Shown here one piece after another: positions 55,889 through 64,000 of a DNA stretch of 64,000 bases. The stretch's first letter is position 1. Each line of letters starts with the position of its first letter. The DNA lies in the NCBI GenBank assembly GCA_965212595.1, contig CBDBVE010000018.1, positions 10,942 through 74,941 on the forward strand, in the 5' to 3' direction. Origin of the DNA: Poritiphilus sp965212595 (GTDB lineage: Bacteria; Bacteroidota; Bacteroidia; Flavobacteriales; Flavobacteriaceae). A program made the translations under genes and the position numbers. The notes below the pieces were generated by a model. It did no database searches and was not told the DNA's origin. It saw only the letters and a list, made by a program, of their open reading frames with translations.

Positions 55889-58282
55889 CTACTGTGTTCG
55901 TAAGCTTTTAACCGGGTCAGCAATTGCGGCCCTAATCGCTTGATAACTTACAGTGAGCACTGTTATGAATAGAGCACCCATTCCGGCAAGGGCAAAACTC
56001 CACCAACTTATTTCCGTTCTGTAGGTATAACTTTCCAGCCATTGGTTCATAAAATACCAGGCTATCGGTGTAGCTATTAAAACCGATATAAGAACTAAGC
56101 CAATAAAGTCTTTTGAAAGCATGGTCCATAGATTCATGACAGATGCACCTAAAACTTTGCGGATACCAATTTCTTTTGTACGCTGTGCTGCCATAAAAGA
56201 TGCCAGACCGATGAGTCCTAAACAGCTAATAAAAATGGCCAGTAAAGAAAAAATCCCTGATAGCTTTCCAATACGCTCCATTTCTGCAAATTTTTTCGCG
56301 AAGTTTTGGTTTACGAATTGAACTTCAAAAGGAACGGCCGGGACGTATTCTGTAAAAACATCTTCTATGATTGCCAAAGATTCGGATGCACTCTTGTCTG
56401 GATTCAACCTTAATTCAATGTAATTGGTGTTATATACATAGTCAATTATATAGATTGCATGCTTAACCGGGTGGTACGGAGATTCTGATAGCATGTTCTT
56501 TACAACACCGATGATTTCGTGTTCAGAATTTCCCCATCTGATTATTTTTCCAACAGGGTTCTCTAGCCCCATATACTTTACCGCAGCCTCATTGATCACA
56601 TAGGCTGTAGAATCCGTGGAGAACTCCCTTGAAAAATCCCGGCCTTCCACTATTTCCCAGTCCACTGTCTTCCCATAATCGTGAGTGATATAAAAATTTG
56701 CGAATTCGGCATTGAAATTAGGGTCTTTTCCGTCCCAGCTAAAGCCATCGTTGCTGTTGAAAGCTGCGGTTAGCGGGCTAGACGATTCTGCCATTTCTAC
56801 TATTGCATTCCGGTTCTTTAGTTCGTTTCTGAGTAGGTTGTATTTACCTTCATAATCAGAGGTCGAGATTTCTATAATAACAAGCCCTTCCTTGTCGTAA
56901 CCCAAGGGACGCTCCTTAGAGTGTTCAATCTGTTCCCTGACGATGATCGTTCCAACGATTAAAACTACGGAGACGGTAAATTGCCATACCACCAGAACCT
57001 TTCTGAATACCGTTGCGGAACTCCCTGCTTTAAAAGTTCCTTTTAGTACCCTAACCGGTTTGAAAGAGGATAAATAAAGCGCCGGGTAGCTTCCGGCCAG
57101 TAGCCCAACAAAGAGGATCCCTACGATACAAATCATCCAGAAGACTACACTGTCGTACGGAAATACGATCTGTTTATCTGCCAATTGATTGAAAAAAGGC
57201 AACGCCAGTAAAACCATAAGGACAGCAACACAAAATGAAATGAAAACCGTTACGATAGACTCGCTCAAAAACTGATTGACCAATTGCCTCTTGTTGGAGC
57301 CTAAGGATTTTCGTACACCGATTTCTATATTCCGTTTTACAGAATTGGCGGTGCTCAGGTTCATGAAATTGACACATGCCAAAAGCAGCACAAAAAAGCC
57401 GATAAACCCAAATAACCAAACGTATCGTATAAAGCCGCCTATCTGCTTGCCGTTTTCCCAGCTTGATTTCAAATGCCAATCGGCCATGGGATGTAGAAAG
57501 ATTTCTGTCTTTAGCGCTTTTTGCGAGGCATCTAATTTGTCGTATTTGACATTTTTGATTTTTTCATTGACCGTTGCAAAGTTGGTATTGTCAGCGATTT
57601 GGACATATAACTGATACGAATTATTGTCCCATTTCGGGTTATCTACTGCATCTTTAACCCAGTCAAAAGCTGAGGTGTACAGTTTCCAGGGCGCAATGAA
57701 CTTTAGGTCGGCAAACTCGGAGTTTTTGGGTAAATCTTCATACACTCCTGTTACTACAACAGATAGTTCGTTATCCAGTTCCATTACTTTTCCCATCGGG
57801 TCTTGAGCGCCAAAAAAGGCTGTCGCCAGCGATTCGGAGAGCAGGATGGAATTCATTTCTTCTAAACCTCCCCTACTCCCTTTCAGCATATTTAAGGAAA
57901 GTAACTCAGGAGCGTCCACATCCATATAGTTCCCGTTTTCGGTAAGTTTCTTATCATCCGTAGAAAGGATATGTTCCCAGCTGTACGATGACATGACGAT
58001 GTGCTTAAAATCTCCCTCATAGCTATTGGCTAGTTCAGGCCCTAAGGGAGCTGGTATAGCATTTTGTGTGTCTTTATTTCCACTATAGATTTGGTGTTGC
58101 CATACCTGGGCTATTTTGTTGTAATTCTCGTGATAGGTATTAAAAGAGAGTTCTGCTACAATCCACAGCCCAATCAGCATAGTAACCATGATCCCTACCG
58201 CCAACCCACCAATATTGATGGCAGAATAGCCTTTGTTACGTTTAAGGTTTCGCAAGGTGATTTTGAAATGGTTTTTGAGCAT
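55889..58282 (-). CDS. FtsX-like ABC transporter permease
   Basis: This 797-aa protein starts MLKNHFKITLRNLKRNKGYSAINIGGLAVGI, the usual opening of Bacteroidota MacB-like permeases. It has an N-terminal TM helix, a periplasmic MacB domain, an FtsX module (EIGVRKSLGSNKRQLVNQFLSESI), a second periplasmic domain and a second FtsX module (EIGIRKVLGASVMNLWTMLSKDFIGLV). No ATPase gene is next to it, so its partner must be elsewhere. It probably acts in export or lipoprotein release. Confidence 0.92.
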   Translation of the reverse strand: MLKNHFKITLRNLKRNKGYSAINIGGLAVGIMVTMLIGLWIVAELSFNTYHENYNKIAQVWQHQIYSGNKDTQNAIPAPLGPELANSYEGDFKHIVMSSYSWEHILSTDDKKLTENGNYMDVDAPELLSLNMLKGSRGGLEEMNSILLSESLATAFFGAQDPMGKVMELDNELSVVVTGVYEDLPKNSEFADLKFIAPWKLYTSAFDWVKDAVDNPKWDNNSYQLYVQIADNTNFATVNEKIKNVKYDKLDASQKALKTEIFLHPMADWHLKSSWENGKQIGGFIRYVWLFGFIGFFVLLLACVNFMNLSTANSVKRNIEIGVRKSLGSNKRQLVNQFLSESIVTVFISFCVAVLMVLLALPFFNQLADKQIVFPYDSVVFWMICIVGILFVGLLAGSYPALYLSSFKPVRVLKGTFKAGSSATVFRKVLVVWQFTVSVVLIVGTIIVREQIEHSKERPLGYDKEGLVIIEISTSDYEGKYNLLRNELKNRNAIVEMAESSSPLTAAFNSNDGFSWDGKDPNFNAEFANFYITHDYGKTVDWEIVEGRDFSREFSTDSTAYVINEAAVKYMGLENPVGKIIRWGNSEHEIIGVVKNMLSESPYHPVKHAIYIIDYVYNTNYIELRLNPDKSASESLAIIEDVFTEYVPAVPFEVQFVNQNFAKKFAEMERIGKLSGIFSLLAIFISCLGLIGLASFMAAQRTKEIGIRKVLGASVMNLWTMLSKDFIGLVLISVLIATPIAWYFMNQWLESYTYRTEISWWSFALAGMGALFITVLTVSYQAIRAAIADPVKSLRTQ

Positions 58283-58828
58283 GCTTCTCGTTTTTTGAAT
58301 GAATTAAGCTAAAAGCAACAGCAAGTCCCCCTTTAGAAAATGAGGTACTCCCCTAGCATATACCTAATTTTATGCCATAAACACAACTGATTAATTATCA
58401 AATGGTTATATACATTTTGTTCGAAAACTATTTTCTAAACCGTAAAATATTTTTACAGTAAGTGTTTGTTGTTTTGACAGTGTTATGATACTGCCGGGTT
58501 AAAACTCAGCTCTTCGTATTCATTGGAACCGTTGGTTTAATTGTGAATTTCGAAAGAAAAATTTTAGGAATGCCATGGGTAAAATATGCTTCAGAGCGCC
58601 CTTTGTGTCTTCATAGTTGCTCTAATCGGGCGTTTCAGGCCCCATCACAATGCCGAGGGCAATCGCTCTATGCACGCAAAAACCAACTAAACAATGTTTC
58701 ATTACCTCCGTACAAATACGATTACCACTCATACATTTAAACTTTTATTGAGCCTTCCCCAAGATTATCTTTAGGAAAGCTATTCACAAGTGTAAATAAA
58801 ATTTAGTTTAACCCTTAATTTATAAATC
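58283..58828. other. Intergenic, nothing recognised
   Basis: It separates the permease from the small unknown gene. TTG at 58748 and TATCTTTA at 58766 could be a promoter with a short 15-base spacer. Short open frames here lack credible composition. Confidence 0.45.
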
Positions 58829-59212
58829 ATGGCAGTACACTCAGATTTCAACGTGGTTCCGATACGAGAGCATCTTGGCGATAATGTAAATGATATCAAC
58901 ACAGATTTTCCTTTCGTAGGAGGTCAAAGCTCCGTTAGGCAGTTTCGTATCGAAGGCAACCCGGTGGACGATGCATACCTACTAATTAATCACACCCATG
59001 TTCATAGCGATGGGCATGTCATACGAATTAATGGTACAGATTTACCCTGGCTTGATATTTTAGCGAACAATGAGGGCCGCTATACCACCCATATGAAACT
59101 CATCCCTCCAGGATTGCTATTCAATGGCATGAACTCCGTACAGGTTGTTAGAAATGGCGGCGATAATTTCATCGTTTTCGAAATTATAGTTCACTGGCGA
59201 GAGGAAACCTAG
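58829..59212 (+). CDS. Small protein, unknown
   Basis: This 127-aa protein has no signal peptide. It is beta-rich with regular polar strands (SVRQFRIEGNPVDDAYLLINHTHVHSDGHVIRINGTDLPWLDI, NSVQVVRNGGDNFIVFEIIVHWREET), suggesting a small jelly-roll or sandwich. I do not recognise the family. It is flanked by gene-poor DNA. Confidence 0.65.
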   Translation: MAVHSDFNVVPIREHLGDNVNDINTDFPFVGGQSSVRQFRIEGNPVDDAYLLINHTHVHSDGHVIRINGTDLPWLDILANNEGRYTTHMKLIPPGLLFNGMNSVQVVRNGGDNFIVFEIIVHWREET

Positions 59213-59816
59213 TCCCTTTTCGATTTGTCTATCTGCCATCAGATGCTTTAGCTGTATTCTCTGGTTTCTAAATTTTGCTCACCTCCTAGTAATGTAGGAT
59301 AAAGTATTTGCTGAAGCGCCCTTGACCTGCAAGAATAATTTCTGATTTCTTTTCTTTTCTTTTTCCATTGATGAAAAGAAAGAAAAAATCTAGGCTGCAG
59401 AAAACTTTGGAAACAATTAACGGTTCGTTCGCCATATTTTGGAAAGCATTCTCGCTTCAAAGAATAATATTACTCAGTTCAAGTCGGTGATATTAAGATC
59501 CTATGGTACCAACCCTCCAAAATATGGCCACTCCACTCCCCTATTGATTTAAACAAAGTTTTCTGAGGCCAGCACGAAATTTCATAAAGACTACTTTACA
59601 AAACTTCTCGAAGAGTTAACCACGAAGTATTCTTCTAGATTTTGCTAAAGGAGAAGTCTTTTACGCAGTATAGTCGAGGTTTTCGTTGAGAATTTGCGAA
59701 GCCTTGGAGCAAATTTAGAAAACGAGGCGGTTTTGGCTTGCTAAAAATACCTCGTAAAAGTGTCCTTTCTTTTGATTCGTTTTCTTTGGACAAGCAAAGA
59801 ATATGAATATTAGGTT
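59213..59816. other. Intergenic, low-complexity and repeats
   Basis: No gene is seen. It holds an inverted repeat TTTCTTTTC/GAAAAGAAA (59351-59381) and the 58-nt element copy 2. Confidence 0.5.
59513..59570 (+). repeat. 58-nt dispersed element, copy 2
   Basis: Partner of 48261-48318, same orientation, no gaps. Copies are about 11 kb apart, both in gene-free DNA. Confidence 0.6.
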
Positions 59817-61331
59817 TTACTGCTCTGGCAAAAGTCTAATAAGCCTACCCGGGCCCTCTACCACAATGTAAAGATATCCGTCTGAACCCATATGTGCGTC
59901 GCGTACCCGGCCTATACCCTCCAAGAGCCTTTCATAGCCAACAACTTCGTTGCCATTCATTTTTAAACGATGGAGGTGTTGTGCCGCGAGCGCGCCCACG
60001 AACAAGTCGTTTCTCCAATCACCATAAAAATCTCCAGAGGCAAATTCCATTCCACATGGCGCTATAGAAGGTACCCAGTAGTGCACCGGCTGTTCCATAC
60101 CATCCATTTCTGTGAGATCTGTAAAGGTGGTACCATCGTAATTGATACCGTAGGATATTACAGGCCATCCATTGTTGTTCCCTGCTTCTAAAAGATTGAT
60201 CTCATCCCCTCCTCTCGGTCCGTGTTCGCCTTCCCAAACCGCTCCGGTTACCGGGTGCAGACTCATACCCTGAGGATTACGGGTACCATAGGTAAAAATT
60301 GAATTAAAAGCATCAGGGGTATTGTAAAAGGGGTTGTCTGTAGGGATTTCACCATCCTCATGGATCCGGTGTATTTTCCCGATAGCATTGTCTAATGCCT
60401 GTGGATAGACGTCTCTTTGTCCGCGATCGCCCACAGAAACGTACAAATATCCACTGTTATCAAACACCAATCTTGAGCCATAGTGCGCACCACTATTTAA
60501 GTATGGAAGTGCCGTAAAGATGGTCTCTACATCGCTAAGGCTATCTCCATTGAGTACAGCTCTTGCCACAGCGGTGCTCGTTTGTGATGAATTGCTAGGA
60601 TTAGCCCTGGAATACGAGAGATAAATAAAGGAATTGTTTTCAAAATCTGGGTGGATAATAACATCCAATAGCCCCCCCTGCCCTTCTGAAACAATCTCCG
60701 GGAGGTTATCGATCTCTACCAGTTGCCCGTTACTTCGTACCAGGAATAGCCTTCCTCCGCGTTCAGTAACCAAAATGTCTCCATCTGGCAATTGCGCTAT
60801 CCCCCAGGGAACACCGGGAATCTCATCCGTGATGGTTTCCAGTCGAAAGTTAAGGTCGTCTGAGCTAATCACTCCGGACAGATCCGGGTTTTCCTCCTCC
60901 AGCATGGCCTGCGTTTTTCCTTCAATTTCAGTCAGTATATAATTGGCCATATCCTCTATCTCCTCTTCGCTAAAAACAGCGCCGTAGGCTGGCATACCAT
61001 TGTTAGCATATCCATTGCTGATAGATTGCACCAGCTCTTCTACAGAATTCCCATAGGTCCAATCCCGTTCTACGAACGAACTCATGTTTTGTCCATGGCA
61101 GCCCCCACAGTGCGTTTGATAGCTGGCCTCAACTCCGACCAAATCTGGAGTATCACCGTCCGGAACAATTATTTCTTCTTCGGGCGAGTCAGGATCCATC
61201 GAACTGTTACAGCTCAGTAGTATGGGTAAAAAAAGTAAGAATGCAAATTTCAAAGCTGCTTTCAAGCAGCTGTAAATATCTTTTGAATTCAAGGGGTTCT
61301 CAAGAAGGGATTTTGGGGTAATCAGGGCCAT
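59817..61331 (-). CDS. Cytochrome c-PQQ sugar dehydrogenase fusion lipoprotein
   Basis: This 504-aa protein has a lipoprotein signal (FAFLLFLPILLSC). A small cytochrome c domain follows, with haem site CGGCH and YANNGMPAYG giving the axial Met. Residues about 160-504 are a six-bladed glucose/sorbosone dehydrogenase (VPWGIAQLPDGDILVTERGGRLFLV, GGLLDVIIHPDFENNSFIYLSYS, YGTRNPQGMSLHPVTGAVWEGEHGPRGGDEIN). It would oxidise aldoses with PQQ and pass electrons to its own haem. PQQ synthesis genes are not in the window. Confidence 0.9.
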   Translation of the reverse strand: MALITPKSLLENPLNSKDIYSCLKAALKFAFLLFLPILLSCNSSMDPDSPEEEIIVPDGDTPDLVGVEASYQTHCGGCHGQNMSSFVERDWTYGNSVEELVQSISNGYANNGMPAYGAVFSEEEIEDMANYILTEIEGKTQAMLEEENPDLSGVISSDDLNFRLETITDEIPGVPWGIAQLPDGDILVTERGGRLFLVRSNGQLVEIDNLPEIVSEGQGGLLDVIIHPDFENNSFIYLSYSRANPSNSSQTSTAVARAVLNGDSLSDVETIFTALPYLNSGAHYGSRLVFDNSGYLYVSVGDRGQRDVYPQALDNAIGKIHRIHEDGEIPTDNPFYNTPDAFNSIFTYGTRNPQGMSLHPVTGAVWEGEHGPRGGDEINLLEAGNNNGWPVISYGINYDGTTFTDLTEMDGMEQPVHYWVPSIAPCGMEFASGDFYGDWRNDLFVGALAAQHLHRLKMNGNEVVGYERLLEGIGRVRDAHMGSDGYLYIVVEGPGRLIRLLPEQ

Positions 61332-61516
61332 AGTGCAAAAGTTTAAAGTGGTGATGAAACTCTACTGGCAGCTGTTACGGCAAAACTCTATTTACAGCCC
61401 TCAAAGTTTGCCACAGACCAGTAGTACATCAAGCTTACGTATCTATAACGTGCTTTCTTAAAATAAAGTATGGGGTTGGGATGCTGAAATCCATCTAAAA
61501 ATCCATAAATTGAAAG

Positions 61517-63501
61517 ATGCATAAATCACTCTACCTTCTGCTAACGGGCTTAATAGCCCTTACTTTTACTTGCCAATCACAAGAAAAACAAAAACTCCAA
61601 CTTCATTCACTGTTTATGGACCATATGGTACTCCAGCAAAATGATGATGTAGCGGTTTGGGGTAAAGCCACTCCCGGCGTCGAAATCAATGTAAAAGCTA
61701 GCTGGGGTGCTGATGCAATTACAATAGCCAATGAAGAGGGCAAGTGGGATTTAAAACTTGCCACACCTAAGGCCGGTGGGCCTTACAGTATCGACTTCAT
61801 AACCAAGGATACCACCATCTCTCTAAAAGATGTCATGATCGGTGAAGTCTGGATTGGTTCGGGGCAGTCTAACATGCAAATGAGCTTAAATGGATACATG
61901 CCTAGAGAACCCATCGATAATTATGAGGAGGAAATCGCCAATGCAAATTATCCTGAGATCAGGATGTTTACGGTTGAGTGGAATTTATCCAATTCCAGGC
62001 TAGATACGCTTGGTGGAACTTGGCAGGTCTGTACACCGGAAAATGCAGGAGATTTTAGTGCGGCAGCCTACTTTTTTGCCCGTAAGCTCAACCAAGACCT
62101 GGGTGTACCAGTGGGTATTATTCATACGAGTTGGGGAGGAACGGAAGCCGAAAGCCTGGACCAGTAAAGAAAGTTTAGCCCCATTCCCCGAATTTATTGA
62201 AGAAATAGAAGCCTACGATGATTCGGTCATTAGGGCCTGGGTAAATCAATTTTCCGGAGCAGCCCTTCCAGGATCCGTAAGAGGACTTAGAACTGCTGGA
62301 TATGGGCGATAAAGAAATTATTCAATCAGATTATGACAACTCAGGTTGGTCTACCGTATCGCTTCCTCATAAAGGATGCTACTCCGATGATTTTATTCCG
62401 GATATTGGATTCAGAAAACTCTTAAATGGGGTATTCTGGTATAGCAGAAGTGTCGTGATAGATGACTCATCTAAGCCCTATACGCTCAAAATTGGGGCAA
62501 TTGATGATGCCGATGTGGTCTACGTCAACGGCCAAAAGGTTGGAGCCACATGGAATTGGAACCAGGAACGGGCTTACGCCGTACCTGCATCCCTTCTCAA
62601 AAGTGGGGAGAATACCATAGTCATTAAGCAGTACGATTTTGGCGGGGGTTCTGCCGTTGTTGGTCCTATTGTTATGGAAGGCCCTGATGGCAACACCATT
62701 GATCTGGCTGGGGAGTGGTCTGGATTGTTTTATGCAGATCTACATGGGCAAGAAGTACTTGTCTACGGTTTGGAGAATCAGGACAAATTGAAGGCTAGAC
62801 CTCAGACCATGCATTATGGACCAAATGAATTGGCTTCATCCTTGTTCAATGCCATGATCAATCCACTCGTTCCTTACACCATAAAAGGAGCCCTTTGGTA
62901 TCAGGGTGAAAGTAATGTGGGGCGCGCCGAACAATACGAAAAATTATTCCCCACAATGATTGCAGATTGGCGAAATGAATGGGGTACTGAGTTTCCTTTC
63001 TATTTTGTTCAGATAGCGCCTTTCAACTACGGGAATGAACTATCTCCGGCATTACGAGATGCCCAGAGACGAAGTCTATCAACACCAAAAACCGGGATGG
63101 CGGTGACCATGGACTTAGGGGCCTCAGCTTTTATACATCCCGGGAATAAGCAGGATGTTGGAGATCGCTTGGCAAGGCTGGCCCTGGCTAATGACTATGG
63201 GCAGGATATTGTCCCATCTGGTCCGCTATACGCTAGACATACAATCGATGGGAATAAAGTAATTGTTTCTTTTGACTATGCGGATGGACTACATTTTAAA
63301 GGTGCTTCCAATTTTGAAATTGCTGGCCAGGACAAGGTCTTTGTAGAGGCCAAAGCAACTATTGTAGGTAACACTATTGAGGTCTCAGCCCCATCTGTAC
63401 ATTCACCTATCTACGTCAGATATGGATGGAACGATTATGTTCAGGGAACACTCTTCAATGGCGCGGGCTTACCTGCCTCTTCGTTTAGGAGTGAGAAGTA
63501 G
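61517..63501 (+). pseudogene. Sialate O-acetylesterase, two frameshifts
   Basis: Three frames join to one protein of about 660 aa. Frame 1 (61517-62167) has a signal peptide, an N-terminal beta domain and EVWIGSGQSNMQM with the catalytic Ser, up to SWGGTEAE. It breaks at about 62151, where GCCGAAAGCC should read GCCGAAGCC to give AWTSKESLAPFPEF. A second break near 62280 (GTAAGAGG for GTAGAGG) restores EDLELLDMGDKE. Frame 3 carries GALWYQGESN and the C-terminus. Both errors are one extra A. A dead gene or two base-call errors are equally possible. Confidence 0.85.
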
Positions 63502-63600
63502 CCTGGTTACTAAGGCTGAAGAGCTTTAGTGGCAAGCGCCGTACATTATGGTTCAAATACATTGTTTGTACAAAAGAGCATATCCGCCATGGGCAGATAA

Positions 63601-64000
63601 CTAAATACAATCTTTTATTGCTTCATCCAATATGGCTATACCTATATCTATTTCTTCTTTAGTTATAGTTAATGGCGGGGCTATTCTAAAAACACTTCCT
63701 AACCTTTCACTCTTACTATATTCATATTCAATCCTAGTTCTAAACACCTGCTACATATGTTATGCCCTAAGGTATCATCTGGCACCTTAGTTTCTCTATC
63801 CTTAACAATTTCAACACCTAAAAAAGTCCCTTTCCTCTCACATCACCTATACATTCATGCTCTACTTGTAATTTTAGTAATTGTTCTTTTAAATATGCAC
63901 CATTTTTAATTGCACAATCAGCTAAGTTTTGTTCTTGGAGTATTTCAAAAGCTGCCAAACCAAATGATGCACAAAAAGGGTCTGACACATGAGATGTTAC
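63601..64000 (-). pseudogene. Class III aminotransferase C-terminal fragment, frameshifted, cut by window
   Basis: Minus-strand translation gives VTSHVSDPFCASFGLAAFEILQEQNLADCAIKNGAYLKEQLLKLQ, then VRGKGLF and a stop. One missing T in a six-T run would restore LGVEIVKDRETKVPDDTLGHNICSRCLELGLNMNIV, and a second break restores RLGSVFRIAPPLTITKEEIDIGIAILDEAIKDCI before the stop at 63601. This is the C-terminal part of a PLP-dependent class III aminotransferase. It is clearly richer in A and T than its neighbours. The active-site Lys lies outside the window. Confidence 0.75.

Noticed and set aside
58543..58740. 65-codon open frame upstream of the small unknown gene
   Set aside because: No promoter, no family and Cys/Arg/Tyr-rich random-like composition.

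Overview
The window reads as chromosomal DNA of a marine-type member of the Flavobacteriaceae (Bacteroidota). The evidence is the kind of genes present: DUF4251 and GIN (DUF2807) proteins, Bcr/CflA, TerC, several S41 peptidases, a VPS10/BNR-repeat protein, an AraC regulator with a membrane-embedded N-terminus, a Nudix-type regulator and two-module FtsX permeases. Start codons lack clear Shine-Dalgarno sequences, and several promoters fit the Bacteroidota TTTG / TAnnTTTG pattern. No rRNA, tRNA, CRISPR array, transposase or phage gene was found.

Layout. 1-6 kb: the 3' part of an amidohydrolase-S41 peptidase fusion, a YceI-like protein, two small unknowns, a ribosome hibernation factor and TerC. 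6-11.4 kb: acetate metabolism (pta-ackA) convergent with an unusual pyruvate-kinase-like protein. 11.7-19 kb: a tripartite RND efflux operon whose outer-membrane factor carries an extra N-terminal periplasmic-binding domain, followed by a two-pore-helix-type ion channel. 19-29 kb: secreted or lipoprotein genes (S41+TPR peptidase, beta-propeller, Ig-like, VPS10/BNR), a membrane AraC regulator and an M61-like peptidase. 29-35 kb: MFS exporter, two alpha/beta hydrolases, a GH3 glycosidase and a divergent Nudix-type regulator with a degenerate Nudix box. 35-42 kb: DUF5694, two tandem DUF4251 lipoproteins, a GIN protein, a frameshifted S41 peptidase and an M14 carboxypeptidase. 42-46.9 kb: a monohaem cytochrome c, a divergent pair of LamG-like proteins, and a sulfide:quinone-reductase-like flavoprotein.

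46.9-53.2 kb is the accessory-looking section. It is repeat-rich, with low-GC coding regions, and holds an orphan 151-aa protein, an ATPase-methyltransferase fusion, a quinone-oxidoreductase-like MDR enzyme bracketed by 189-bp direct repeats, and a PhyH dioxygenase. 53-63.5 kb: DUF1028, a lipoprotein esterase, an FtsX permease, a small unknown, a cytochrome c-sugar dehydrogenase fusion and a frameshifted sialate O-acetylesterase. The window ends in a frameshifted fragment of a class III aminotransferase.

The strongest new observation is a shared promoter design in front of three unlinked genes: the SQR-like flavoprotein, the monohaem cytochrome c and the MDR oxidoreductase. Each has a TGA-N6-TCA palindrome ending exactly 22 nt before a TAnnTTTA box, which is the geometry of a Crp/Fnr class II activator site. 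It suggests one redox-responsive regulon. Second come the ATPase-methyltransferase fusion in the island, the binding-protein/TolC fusion, and several previously unremarked repeat families.
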